A stretch of DNA of 45,861 nucleotides from the NCBI RefSeq assembly GCF_900183575.1, contig NZ_FXUZ01000015.1, positions 1-45,861 of the forward strand, read 5' to 3'. Under the pieces are notes generated by a model. It worked only from the letters and a program-made list of their open reading frames with translations, was not told the origin of the DNA and did no database searches. This document shows, in pieces, positions 19,506 through 27,797 of the stretch. Position 1 is the stretch's first letter. Every line of letters starts with the position of its first letter. Source of the stretch: Staphylococcus cornubiensis. Lineage in GTDB: Bacteria > Bacillota > Bacilli > Staphylococcales > Staphylococcaceae. Both the position numbers and the translations under genes were made by a program.

Positions 19506-21020
19506 ATGAGTGAGCATGATGAAATAAATATACAAATTATAGCGACTTCTGATATGCATAGCCATATACTCAATCAAACTGAACGTTCTAACATATACCG
19601 AGCAGGTACATATATTAATGAAGTAAGACAGCAACATCAGCATGTCGTATTAGTGGATAACGGGGGGAATTTAGCAGGTAGTGTCACAGCTTTTTATTAT
19701 GCCATTATTGCACCATACAAAAGACATCCCATGATAAAGTTAATGAATGCGATGAACTATGATGCAAGTGGGATGAGTGAAAATGAATTTAAATATGGCT
19801 TGGACTTTTTAAATCGTTCTGTCGCGCTCTCACGTTTCCCATGGTTATCTGCAAATGTAGAATATGCCGTGACGCATGAACCATACTTTTCAACGCCTTA
19901 TACAGTGAAAGATATTGAAGGATTAAAATTAGTTGTGATGGGCGTTTCCTCTGAAGGATTGATGAAAAATGAAAATGTGGAAATGGAGCCTGAAGTGATT
20001 GTCGAAAGTGCAACCTTTGCAGCACAACGTTGGATTCGCTACATTTATGAAACAATCGAACCTGATTTTCTCATTGTGTTGTATCATGGTGGATTGTCGA
20101 AGTTGAGTTATGATGCTAAATCACAGTTTGAAAATAGAGCGGAAGAGATAATGAGACAGGCCGGCATTATTGACCTTATGATTACGGGTCATCAACACGA
20201 AACGATTATCGAAAATGATGGGACGACACTTTATGTTCAAGCAGGTCAAAATGCCGAAAATGTCATCCATGTGAATGCGAAATTTAAAAAGCGACGTAAT
20301 TCCTTTGAACTGTTAGAAATGCATCCAGAAATCGTCACTTTGACAGATTATGCTGAAGATAAACGATTATTGAATTTAACGTATTATGATCGAAAAGCGA
20401 TACGAAATTGGAAAAATGAGTACATTATTAATCATAAAGTGGACATGTATTTTGAGACGTTTCACGAATTGTTAACTGAGCCACATCCGTACATTCAATT
20501 GTTGCATCGAAGTTTAAATCACGAAACAGAAATTCCTTTAACATGTGTCCATTTGCCTTTGCCGAATACGAAAGGGTTAAAAGGGCGTCTTAAAAATGAA
20601 GATATTTATAATACGTATCCACATCCAGACAAACCAATTGATCTCACATTAAAAGGAAGTGACATTAAACGTTTAATAGAAGAAAGTGTGAGTCATCTCG
20701 AATTAGAGGAAGGGCAGTGGACATTGAAAGATACGGACCCTACGCACTTTTTATTTTGGTCAGGTTTTCAATATACGATTGATATGTCAAAACCGTATGA
20801 TGCGCGTGTTACAGATTTTGAGTTGCGAGAGGACTATTGTTATCGTGTAGTGACAACGGATTATATTTATCGTCACTATCGTCATCTGTTGAGCGAAGCG
20901 GTCGTACATCAAACATTTCCGATTACGATGCCTGAGTTACTCGTTCGAGAAATTCAAGATGAAACAGATATGCAACCGGTAAGCCAAAATATGCATATCA
21001 TCCATAAACCGTCGTTATAA
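19506..21020 (+). CDS. Metallophosphatase / 5'-nucleotidase-like protein with altered motifs
   Basis: The 504-residue protein has the layout of the UshA/2',3'-cyclic phosphodiesterase family: an N-terminal metallophosphoesterase domain and a C-terminal 5'-nucleotidase domain. It has no signal peptide, so it should be cytoplasmic. Motif 1 (SDMHSH, Asp16 and His18), the later HGG and ITGHQHE are kept. The usual DNGD is DNGG (residues 51-54), and the GNHEF box reads SENEFKYG (91-98), so the metal-bridging Asp and the catalytic Asn-His pair are missing. GGGGTG is 6 nt before the ATG at 19506; an upstream TTG at 19485 is also in frame. Activity is doubtful. It could be a pseudoenzyme or have changed chemistry. 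Confidence 0.75.
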   Translation: MSEHDEINIQIIATSDMHSHILNQTERSNIYRAGTYINEVRQQHQHVVLVDNGGNLAGSVTAFYYAIIAPYKRHPMIKLMNAMNYDASGMSENEFKYGLDFLNRSVALSRFPWLSANVEYAVTHEPYFSTPYTVKDIEGLKLVVMGVSSEGLMKNENVEMEPEVIVESATFAAQRWIRYIYETIEPDFLIVLYHGGLSKLSYDAKSQFENRAEEIMRQAGIIDLMITGHQHETIIENDGTTLYVQAGQNAENVIHVNAKFKKRRNSFELLEMHPEIVTLTDYAEDKRLLNLTYYDRKAIRNWKNEYIINHKVDMYFETFHELLTEPHPYIQLLHRSLNHETEIPLTCVHLPLPNTKGLKGRLKNEDIYNTYPHPDKPIDLTLKGSDIKRLIEESVSHLELEEGQWTLKDTDPTHFLFWSGFQYTIDMSKPYDARVTDFELREDYCYRVVTTDYIYRHYRHLLSEAVVHQTFPITMPELLVREIQDETDMQPVSQNMHIIHKPSL

Positions 21021-21040
21021 TAGAATATTAAACTAAAAAG

Positions 21041-21083
21041 ACCCATGTCGAACATTTCAAAAAGAAAGTCGACATGGGTTTTT
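21041..21083. terminator. Terminator between the metallophosphatase and adhesin genes
   Basis: ACCCATGTCGA (21041-21051) pairs with TCGACATGGGT (21069-21079), followed by TTTTT. It serves the plus-strand gene and, less clearly, the convergent adhesin gene. Confidence 0.75.
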
Positions 21084-21109
21084 GCGTGAATCACATTAAA
21101 ATGATGTGC

Positions 21110-24100
21110 TTAGTGTGATTGTTTTTTATCTTGGCGTTTTTTACGTGCAAAGAGTAATGCACCTAATGCCGCTAAAATACCACCGAATAATGTACCTTGT
21201 TGTGATTGGCTTTCACCTGTCTCAGGTAAAGCTTTTTCTTGTTGTGATGGTTTTGCTTTTTCACCGTTATGGTGAACTGGTTGTGTTACGTTTGTTAAGC
21301 CCGGTTTTGCTGGGTTTTGACTGCTTGGTACATTTGGCGTATTAGGCTGTTCTGGACTAGGGTTGTTCGGTTGACCTGGTACAGAAGGCTGTTCTGGGCT
21401 AGGATTGTCTGGTTGACCTGGTACAGAAGGCTGTTCTGGGCTAGGATTGTCTGGTTGACCTGGATCAGAAGGTTGTTCTGGACTAGGATTATCTGGTTGA
21501 CCTGGATCAGTTGGTTGATCTGGATTTGGATTATCCGGTTGGTTAGGATCAGTCGGTTGATCTGGGTCTGGATTATTTGGTTGGTTAGGATCAGTTGGTT
21601 GATCTGGGTCTGGATTACCTGGTTGATCAGGATCAGTTGGTGGTGTAGGTGGTTCATTTTTATAGAAACCACTATCCAATGTTAAATCATCACTATCCCC
21701 AACAGTCACTTTTGTAGAAGTACCGTTAGAGTCTTTATCTGTAGAACCTTGACCTGTTTGAGTAGGCGTATAACCTTCAGGCGTTTCAAATTCAACAGTG
21801 TAGTCACCTTGTTTCACGTTTTCGAATAAATAGTTACCTTTTTCATCAGTCGTACGCGTATCAATGACATTACCGTCCGCATCTTTCAATGTCACTTTCA
21901 CATTGCCAATACCTGGTTCGTTATCGTCTTGGATACCGTCTTTGTTTAAGTCTTCCCAAACTTTGTCACCGATATTGTGCGTAGGTGGTGTAGGTGGTGT
22001 AGGTGGTGTAGGTGGTTCAGTTTTAAAGAAACCACTATCCAATGTTAAGTCATCACTATCCCCAACAGTTACTTTTGTAGAAGTACCATTTGAGTCTTTA
22101 TCTGTAGAACCTTGACCTGTTTGAGTAGGTGTGTAACCTTCAGGTGTTTCGAATTCAACAGTGTAGTCACCTTGTTTCACATTTTCGAATAAATAGTTAC
22201 CTTTTTCATCAGTCGTACGTGTATCAATGACATTACCGTCCGCATCTTTCAATGTCACTTTCACATTGCCGATACCTGGTTCATTGTCGTTTTGAATACC
22301 GTCTTTGTTTAAGTCTTCCCAAACTTTATCACCGATGTTGTGCGTAGGTGGTGTAGGTGGTTCAGTTTTAAAGAAACCACTATCCAATGTTAAGTCATCA
22401 CTATCCCCAACAGTTACTTTTGTAGAAGTACCATTTGAGTCTTTATCTGTAGAACCTTGACCTGTTTGAGTAGGTGTGTAACCTTCAGGTGTTTCGAATT
22501 CAACAGTGTAGTCACCTTGTTTCACATTTTCGAATAAATAGTTACCTTTATCGTCAGTCGTACGCGTATCAACGACATTACCATCCGCATCTTTCAACGT
22601 CACTTTCACATTGCCAATACCTGGTTCGTTATCGTCTTGGATACCGTCTTTGTTTAAGTCTTCCCAAACTTTATCACCGATGTTGTGCGTAGGTGGTGTA
22701 GGTGGTTCAGTTTTATAGAAACCACTATCGATTGTTAAGTCATCATCATTTTCTACAAAAATATGTGTTGTCGCGCCATTAGAGTCTTTGTCTAATGTGC
22801 CTTGACCGATTTTAGTAGGTGTATAACCTTCAGGCGTTTCAAACTCGATTGTATATTTGCCTTCTTTAACTTTTTCAAATAAATAGTTACCTTTATCGTC
22901 AGTCGTACGTGTATCAACGACATTACCGTCTTCATCTTTTAATGTCACTTTCACATTGGCGATACCTGGTTCATTGTCGTCTTGAATACCGTCTTTGTTT
23001 AAGTCTTCCCAAACTTTGTCGCCAACTTTTCTTGTAGGTGTCTCAGTTTGATAAAAACCTTGGTCGACCGTTAAGTTGTTTCCGTCACTGATTATTCCTT
23101 GTGCATTAGTTGGACCATCTGAATCTGTTGCATCGTTGCCTTGGTCTTTCGGACTTGCAGTATAGCCAGCAGGTGTTTCGAATTCAACGGTATAAATGCC
23201 ATTTTTTAAATTATCAAAAATGTATTTACCATTGGCATTTGTTTCAGTACGACTTAAAACTTTACCATCTTTATCTTTTAAAGTGACAACAACATCCGGA
23301 ATACCGACTTCACCGTCGTCTTGGACACCGTTTTTGTTAACGTCATTCCAAACTTTATCACCTAATTGATATGAAGCTTCTGTCCCATCTGCATTACCAC
23401 TAGATGAACTTTTCACGATATTGTTATCCCAAGTCAAACGATCATATTGACCGTAGATGTTTTGCGTATACATTGAAGAGCGCAAGTTTAAATCGGCAGT
23501 AGAACCTTCTTTTTCTTTACTTGTCACTTTAATAATGTAACGATCGCCATGTAAGTCACCGAGGAAAATATCAGCTAAGTTTTCACCATCACGATAAATT
23601 GTTTTAAATTGGTCTGTTACATCTTCATATTCACTATCGATGACACCGAAACTGCTATTAAGGTCTTGGTTTGCGCCCACTTTTAAAATTTTAATATCAG
23701 TCGCATTTGGATTCACTTGACCATTACTATCAGAAAGCTTATTTAAGAAACCTTGAACTCTAACAACAGAACCGTATGCTTCTCTTTCTAATGGATTGAC
23801 GTAAATGTATTGTTCGTATTCACCTGTTTTAGGATCTTCCATCGTAATCATAGACTTCAAGTTAGAGTCGCCTACACGGTAATATTGACCGTAGTTTACT
23901 TTAATTTGCGTATTTAATGTTTCACCAGCAATGTCGTAGCTTAATGGATACGTATCTGAATTTTTCGCGACTTTACGGTCCATAAACTGTGTTAAATTGA
24001 ATGACCCTGACACATTTTGTAAATTATTCACAGCGCTAGTAAATCTGTAAGTCAATGTATGACTATCAACGTCATAGTCACCTAATGCGATAACATCGCC

Positions 24101-25144
24101 ATTACTGTTTTTGAGCTCTTCTCTATAGTCAGGAGAGTAACGTGTATCTCCATAAGTGTTGACAGTGTTAGGCATTTTAACAGTGAAATAGTCACCTTCT
24201 TTAACAGTGCCATCAACAGTGAAACGGCTCTTCAAATAAAAACTACCTGAGTTGTTTGGTTCAATATAAGATTCACTGATTCCCATTTCAGATGCTGTCA
24301 CTTTATCATTTACATTTGTACCACCTGCAGCTTTAGGTGTAGTCGCATTTGCAGCGACTGCACGAAGATGTGTTGTCCCTTTAATCGTCTTTAATTGACG
24401 AGGCGCAGTTGCAGTATTTGGTGTTGCATCAACTTTTTCTGTTTTAAGTGTTTCGGCTGGATTTGGTGTTGATTCAGTAGGTTGTTTGTTTAAAGTTGAG
24501 TTAGATGTAGATGTCTCATCACTTGGTTCATCATTTGTAGGAAGTTTTTGATCAGTTGCTTGTGGTGTAGGTGTCGTAGCTGTGTTGTTTTGTTGAGATG
24601 AACGCGTGGTTTGAGAATGAGAAGGTGTTTGTGCTTCTTGTTGCTCTTTAGGTTGTGTCTGAGTGTTGCTTGCGTTTTCTTTCTCTACTTCTTGTTTTGA
24701 TGTACTTTCTGCTGATTGGCTTTGTGATGATTCAGTCGCTTCGTTTTGAGTTTCTTCTGTTTGAGCAACATCAGCTTCTTTAACATTTTCTTCAGCTTGT
24801 GTTGCGTTTTCTTTAACTTCTGATGATGCAGCATCTGAAGTTTGCTCAGCTTGTGTTGATTCTTTATCGGCTTTTGATTGTTCCGCTGCAGTTGTTGCGT
24901 CATCTACAGGCGTTTCATTCACTTTTGTTTGTGAGTCAGCTTGCTCTTCTGCCGACGCTTTATTTGAGCCCTCTTGTAGTTGTGTCACAGTGACAGGAGT
25001 CGTTGAATTTTCAGCAGCAAATGCTTCGTGGTGAAGGCCGAAAAATGCAACAGTTCCTATTAAAAAGGACGCTGTACCTACAGAACACTTTCTAATCGAA
25101 AATCGAGATAGCGTTCTGCTATTTTTTAAATTTTGGTATTTCAT
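21110..25144 (-). CDS. Sdr-like cell wall-anchored adhesin with B repeats and proline-rich stalk
   Basis: A 1344-residue surface protein. Residues 1-44 form a long signal peptide with the YSIRK-type motif (FSIRKCSVGTASFLIG). Residues about 45-265 are a Ser/Thr/Gln/Glu-rich linker. About 275-590 fold like the ligand-binding N2-N3 domains of ClfA/SdrD (LTYRFTSAVNNLQNVSG). Five B repeats of about 110-120 residues start near 591, 705, 815, 933 and 1056, each with an EF-hand-like DLNKDGIQDDNE loop expected to bind Ca2+. A Pro-Asp-Gln/Pro-Glu-Gln stalk follows at about 1163-1290, then LPETG (near 1307), a membrane helix and RKKRQDKK for sortase A. GGAG lies 10 nt before the ATG. There is no SD repeat region, which is unusual for the group. 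The ligand is unknown. Confidence 0.93.
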   Translation of the reverse strand: MKYQNLKNSRTLSRFSIRKCSVGTASFLIGTVAFFGLHHEAFAAENSTTPVTVTQLQEGSNKASAEEQADSQTKVNETPVDDATTAAEQSKADKESTQAEQTSDAASSEVKENATQAEENVKEADVAQTEETQNEATESSQSQSAESTSKQEVEKENASNTQTQPKEQQEAQTPSHSQTTRSSQQNNTATTPTPQATDQKLPTNDEPSDETSTSNSTLNKQPTESTPNPAETLKTEKVDATPNTATAPRQLKTIKGTTHLRAVAANATTPKAAGGTNVNDKVTASEMGISESYIEPNNSGSFYLKSRFTVDGTVKEGDYFTVKMPNTVNTYGDTRYSPDYREELKNSNGDVIALGDYDVDSHTLTYRFTSAVNNLQNVSGSFNLTQFMDRKVAKNSDTYPLSYDIAGETLNTQIKVNYGQYYRVGDSNLKSMITMEDPKTGEYEQYIYVNPLEREAYGSVVRVQGFLNKLSDSNGQVNPNATDIKILKVGANQDLNSSFGVIDSEYEDVTDQFKTIYRDGENLADIFLGDLHGDRYIIKVTSKEKEGSTADLNLRSSMYTQNIYGQYDRLTWDNNIVKSSSSGNADGTEASYQLGDKVWNDVNKNGVQDDGEVGIPDVVVTLKDKDGKVLSRTETNANGKYIFDNLKNGIYTVEFETPAGYTASPKDQGNDATDSDGPTNAQGIISDGNNLTVDQGFYQTETPTRKVGDKVWEDLNKDGIQDDNEPGIANVKVTLKDEDGNVVDTRTTDDKGNYLFEKVKEGKYTIEFETPEGYTPTKIGQGTLDKDSNGATTHIFVENDDDLTIDSGFYKTEPPTPPTHNIGDKVWEDLNKDGIQDDNEPGIGNVKVTLKDADGNVVDTRTTDDKGNYLFENVKQGDYTVEFETPEGYTPTQTGQGSTDKDSNGTSTKVTVGDSDDLTLDSGFFKTEPPTPPTHNIGDKVWEDLNKDGIQNDNEPGIGNVKVTLKDADGNVIDTRTTDEKGNYLFENVKQGDYTVEFETPEGYTPTQTGQGSTDKDSNGTSTKVTVGDSDDLTLDSGFFKTEPPTPPTPPTPPTHNIGDKVWEDLNKDGIQDDNEPGIGNVKVTLKDADGNVIDTRTTDEKGNYLFENVKQGDYTVEFETPEGYTPTQTGQGSTDKDSNGTSTKVTVGDSDDLTLDSGFYKNEPPTPPTDPDQPGNPDPDQPTDPNQPNNPDPDQPTDPNQPDNPNPDQPTDPGQPDNPSPEQPSDPGQPDNPSPEQPSVPGQPDNPSPEQPSVPGQPNNPSPEQPNTPNVPSSQNPAKPGLTNVTQPVHHNGEKAKPSQQEKALPETGESQSQQGTLFGGILAALGALLFARKKRQDKKQSH
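21325..21655 (-). repeat. Tandem repeat encoding the proline-rich stalk
   Basis: The repeated unit encodes variants of PxQPxNPxPxQPx (about 36-39 nt). Two sub-families are visible: DPDQP-type nearer the B repeats and SPEQP-type nearer the wall anchor. Neighbouring SPEQP units are almost identical in DNA, a sign of recent slippage or unequal crossing-over. Confidence 0.75.
21656..23385 (-). repeat. Five tandem B-repeat units
   Basis: Five direct repeats of about 330-370 nt. The three nearest the stalk (about 21656-22700) are nearly identical in DNA, while the two farther from it are diverged. A 9-nt tandem (GGTGGTGTA, about four copies, 21980-22016) extends the linker between units four and five to a PPT-repeat spacer. 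Confidence 0.85.
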
Positions 25145-25201
25145 TTAAATATCATCTCCAATAACTTTTGTTGATTTAAAATTCCAATCAATTGTGTAAA
25201 A

Positions 25202-25230
25202 ATTCTATCATAACAAAGTGTTTAAAACAA
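25202..25230 (-). promoter_or_regulatory. Probable promoter of the adhesin gene
   Basis: On the minus strand, TTGTTT (25225-25230), 17 nt, TAGAAT (25202-25207), about 57 bases before the start codon. Confidence 0.4.
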
Positions 25231-25667
25231 CAATAAAAATTAAAAGTTTTAATTAATCAAGCTCTTTTTAAACAAAAAGCAGTCTACTTTATTCACCTTA
25301 TACTTTTGTAAGGAAATATTTTTAAAGAAAACTTGATAAATAACATTCTCGATTAGATGGGGATTTAAGCACTTCATGAAGATTTTTTGACAACAAAGTA
25401 TTAGTATAAATTATTTCTCTTATAATTAAAAGTATTTAATTTCAATTGATTAAATGAAACACTGTTTTCAACGAATGGAAATAGGTCGTTGAGGGGTGTT
25501 TTTAAATGAGATATGATGAATTAAGAAGGCGTAGCACAATCATTTTGTTATAGAGGCTGTATGTCAGAAATCAATATTGGATTGATTGTGGAAACGAACG
25601 CGCAAATTAAAGACTTTTGTTCTATATAGAAGAGAAACTTTATCGTGATAAAAGGGTGGTGACAACA
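25231..25667. other. Intergenic stretch upstream of the adhesin gene
   Basis: Strongly AT-rich with no recognisable gene. A 22-codon plus-strand ORF at 25561-25629 (MSEINIGLIVETNAQ...) has only a weak ribosome site. I regard it as chance or a remnant. Confidence 0.35.
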
Positions 25668-25763
25668 TTGACAAGTAAGAATCGTGATATCCTCCAAATC
25701 ATCACTAATATCGCCATTATTATTCTATGTGTCTGCGGTATTGTCTATATGTTATCGCATTAA
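25668..25763 (+). CDS. Putative 31-residue single-pass membrane protein
   Basis: A TTG start lies 8 nt after a good AAAGGGTGG site. The product begins with a charged stretch (TSKNRDILQ), continues as one hydrophobic helix (about residues 13-29, NIAIIILCVCGIVYML) and ends SH. The layout resembles many small staphylococcal membrane peptides, including type I toxins, but I recognise no family. No antisense RNA was identified. It is not proved to be a gene. Confidence 0.4.
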   Translation: MTSKNRDILQIITNIAIIILCVCGIVYMLSH

Positions 25764-26154
25764 TTTACGCAAAGATGATAGCATGCGTTTCAATGACAGA
25801 CTATATGGATGATTGACATGACTTGACCAAATTTTGAAGAACGCGAAAGTATTTCGATGATAACTTTAATAACGTTGAAACCGAAATAGTAAACTTACGT
25901 AAAAGAGGTAGAATTTGCTTTTGATAAATTGAAAGGTCATATTGGTGAGGGGAAGGTAAACATCTCTCGCTTTTAGATGAGGATGTAGTGAATATTTTTA
26001 ATCGCACCTGAATAGGTGTGTTTTTTTATGGGAATATTTCGTAAAGTATTCGTTCAGTAAGGAATGTCATTAAACTTAAAAAATGAATGGGAGTGAATTT
26101 TTCTAAAAGAGTAAATACTCCCTGAATACTTAATATATTCACATAATGATGCAA
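25764..26154. other. Non-coding or decayed tract with a terminator
   Basis: Short broken reading frames at 25800-25985 (for example KEVEFAFDKLKGHIGEG, then an offset frame LLDEDVVNIF) look like a frameshifted gene remnant that I cannot name. A hairpin at 26004-26020 (GCACCT...AGGTGT) followed by seven Ts (to 26027) is a clear plus-strand terminator for whatever was here or for the 31-residue ORF. Confidence 0.4.
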
Positions 26155-26192
26155 AAACAGGACTACCTCATACTTACCGGATAGTCCTGTTT
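26155..26192 (-). terminator. Terminator after the IDEAL-domain gene
   Basis: AAACAGGACTA pairs perfectly across 26155-26165 and 26182-26192. On the minus strand it runs into TTTTTGC. Confidence 0.7.
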
Positions 26193-26218
26193 AATTTGAA
26201 GACGTGGATATCATTTGA

Positions 26219-26437
26219 CTACTCAACGTTGATTGCCTCCAACTCTAAATATTCATTTGTGTACTCTAGAAATGCTTGTTCATTTTTATTGACTAATGCT
26301 TCATCAATTAAATGTTGCAACTTCTGCTTTCTTTGATGTTTTAATGCATGTGCAATCACAAGTTCAACGCCCAGCTGATTAATCGTACGGACCGGATCAA
26401 CGACCATTTGTTTCTTTACATCTGTTTGATTTTTCAT
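26219..26437 (-). CDS. IDEAL-domain small protein
   Basis: A 72-residue acidic protein carrying the IDEAL domain signature in LIDEALVNKNEQAFLEYTNEY (about residues 43-63). The family is found in Firmicutes, alone or at the ends of regulators, and its function is poorly known. AAAGGAGTG precedes the ATG by 7 nt. It is divergent from comK with 236 nt between, the arrangement I recall near comK1 in S. aureus. Confidence 0.85.
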   Translation of the reverse strand: MKNQTDVKKQMVVDPVRTINQLGVELVIAHALKHQRKQKLQHLIDEALVNKNEQAFLEYTNEYLELEAINVE

Positions 26438-26595
26438 GTTGAGTCACTCCTTTGTGTTAAATACATATCATTAAGTTATTTAACAGTATAACGAAATATT
26501 CCACAAAACGCAACGAATTTTCTGAATTTTTAAAGTAATTAAGTCAAATTTTTATCTGATTTTTGTAATATTATCCATATATTTACAAAATGATA

Positions 26596-26623
26596 TTGAC
26601 TTAATTCAGAATATTCCTATAAT
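26596..26623 (+). promoter_or_regulatory. Promoter of comK
   Basis: TTGACT (26596-26601), 16 nt, TATAAT (26618-26623), 50 bases before the comK ATG. Upstream A- and T-runs (for example AAAA...TTTT around 26503-26520) could be ComK boxes; this is inference. Confidence 0.6.
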
Positions 26624-26673
26624 TAAAATTAGATAGAGAGAACCTACACCTTAACAGACAGGAGGGTTCTATT

Positions 26674-27291
26674 ATGGACCAAAAATCCAATGTCACATAC
26701 GCAATTTGCAAAGGAGATATGTTTTTGAGACCAGTAGATGGTCCTGATGGTGCACTGATGAGTACGGAAATCTATAGATACGATGGCGACCATTTTATTA
26801 TTCACGATCGTGTCCAACGTACCATGGAGCGCAGTTGTAAACATTATGGTGAATCATACTCTGGAAGAAAGGCACAAGCTAAACGCATCGCAAATATCTC
26901 CAATAAAACACCGATATTGCTCACTCCGATTTATCAAACCTACTTTTTTCCTACTCACTCCGATAGGGTTCCTGAAAATTGTTGGCTCAATATGCATTAT
27001 GTAGTCAAACTCAAACCATTAAAAGGCGCCCGCTGCAAAGTCACCTTCGCTAATGATTTAACCGTAACGCTGAATATCTCTTATCACAGCATTAAACATC
27101 AATTTTTGAACTGTGTTTATTTTGCGTATTTATTAAGCAGATCTAATCAAGTTCAAACACATAATCCTGAAAAACCAATTGATTATGATCAACAAAGATT
27201 TAACATTTTTGAAGCACTATCACAATATGCCTTATTAGAAAATGCGAAAAAAGATTTAGAAGAAAAGAAAACAAACAACAATTATCTGTAG
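26674..27291 (+). CDS. comK: Competence transcription factor ComK
   Basis: Master activator of DNA-uptake genes. The 205-residue protein follows S. aureus ComK1: an N-terminal KGDMFLRPV segment, then QRTMERSCKHYGESYSGRK, the hallmark ILLTPIYQTYFFPTHSDR and WLNMHYV (residues about 88-112), CKVTF and ISYHSIKHQ, and NPEKPIDYDQQRFNIFEAL. The frame is intact, unlike many staphylococcal comK2 copies. AGGAGGG is 7 nt before the ATG. A strong promoter lies upstream and a terminator follows. The C-terminal tail is lysine-rich. Confidence 0.92.
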   Translation: MDQKSNVTYAICKGDMFLRPVDGPDGALMSTEIYRYDGDHFIIHDRVQRTMERSCKHYGESYSGRKAQAKRIANISNKTPILLTPIYQTYFFPTHSDRVPENCWLNMHYVVKLKPLKGARCKVTFANDLTVTLNISYHSIKHQFLNCVYFAYLLSRSNQVQTHNPEKPIDYDQQRFNIFEALSQYALLENAKKDLEEKKTNNNYL

Positions 27292-27381
27292 CAAGTGACA
27301 GCAAATTGATTTTTAGTATAGATACCACAGTTAATTTTGAAAGTAATCTATCTATCGATTCACATTTCTTTAACAAAGAGT

Positions 27382-27434
27382 AAAGTTAACGGAATTTGTA
27401 TACGCATAGTGTAAATGTTCCGTTAACTTTTTTA
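27382..27434 (+). terminator. Terminator after comK
   Basis: AAAGTTAACGGAA (27382-27394) pairs with TTCCGTTAACTTT across a long loop, ending in six Ts (to about 27433). Confidence 0.7.
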
Positions 27435-27444
27435 GTTTTAGCCC

Positions 27445-27472
27445 TTGATTTCTTCAATGATGTTGATATAAT
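27445..27472 (+). promoter_or_regulatory. Promoter of the tRNA-Asn/tRNA-Ser pair
   Basis: TTGATT (27445-27450), 16 nt, TATAAT (27467-27472), 24 bases before the tRNA-Asn 5' end. Confidence 0.6.
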
Positions 27473-27496
27473 AATATTTGTGATTGAAAAAATTAA

Positions 27497-27571
27497 TCCA
27501 CAGTAGCTCAGTGGTAGAGCTATCGGCTGTTAACCGATCGGTCGTAGGTTCGAGTCCTACCTGTGGAGCCA
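27497..27571 (+). tRNA. tRNA-Asn (GTT)
   Basis: A complete cloverleaf: acceptor TCCACAG/CTGTGGA, anticodon loop CTGTTAA with anticodon GTT, T-loop GTTCGAGTC and an encoded CCA end. It is the first gene of a two-tRNA unit. Confidence 0.97.
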
Positions 27572-27572
27572 T

Positions 27573-27661
27573 GGAAACGTACTCAAGTTGGCTGAAGAGG
27601 CGCCCCTGCTAAGGGTGTAGGTCGCGAAAGCGGCGCGAGGGTTCGAATCCCTCCGTTTCCG
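27573..27661 (+). tRNA. tRNA-Ser (GCT)
   Basis: Class II tRNA with acceptor GGAAACG/CGTTTCC, anticodon loop CTGCTAA (anticodon GCT), a long variable arm (GGTCGCGAAAGCGGC) and T-loop GGTTCGAATCC. CCA is not encoded. It sits 1 nt after tRNA-Asn, at the edge of the accessory region. Confidence 0.96.
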
Positions 27662-27749
27662 TAAATTATAGCTTGAAACCATTGATTTAATGGGATTTAT
27701 GAAAAGCAAGTGTCAAATATGGGGCTGGGACATTCCCCCTCGTTCGCTA

Positions 27750-27795
27750 AAAAAGCTCTGATTAAATGTTTGAAAACATTTAATCAGAGCTTTTT
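27750..27795 (+). terminator. Strong hairpin with T-run, target of the intron
   Basis: A 19-bp stem (AAAAAGCTCTGATTAAATG and its complement), with loop TTTGAAAA and a T-run. It could terminate the tRNA transcript. The intron fragment begins two bases after the T-run. Confidence 0.7.
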
Positions 27796-27797
27796 AG

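Noticed and set aside
21317..21685. Open frames on both strands through the proline-stalk repeat
   Set aside because: They exist only because the in-frame tandem repeat is stop-free in several frames. The LPETG protein on the minus strand explains the region.
21656..23385. Regularly spaced repeats that might suggest a CRISPR array
   Set aside because: The repeats are coding B domains with no variable spacers of constant size and no cas genes.
27497..27661. Site-specific integrase-type island at the tRNA genes
   Set aside because: No integrase gene and no repeat of a tRNA 3' end were seen downstream. IS and intron activity explain the insertions.
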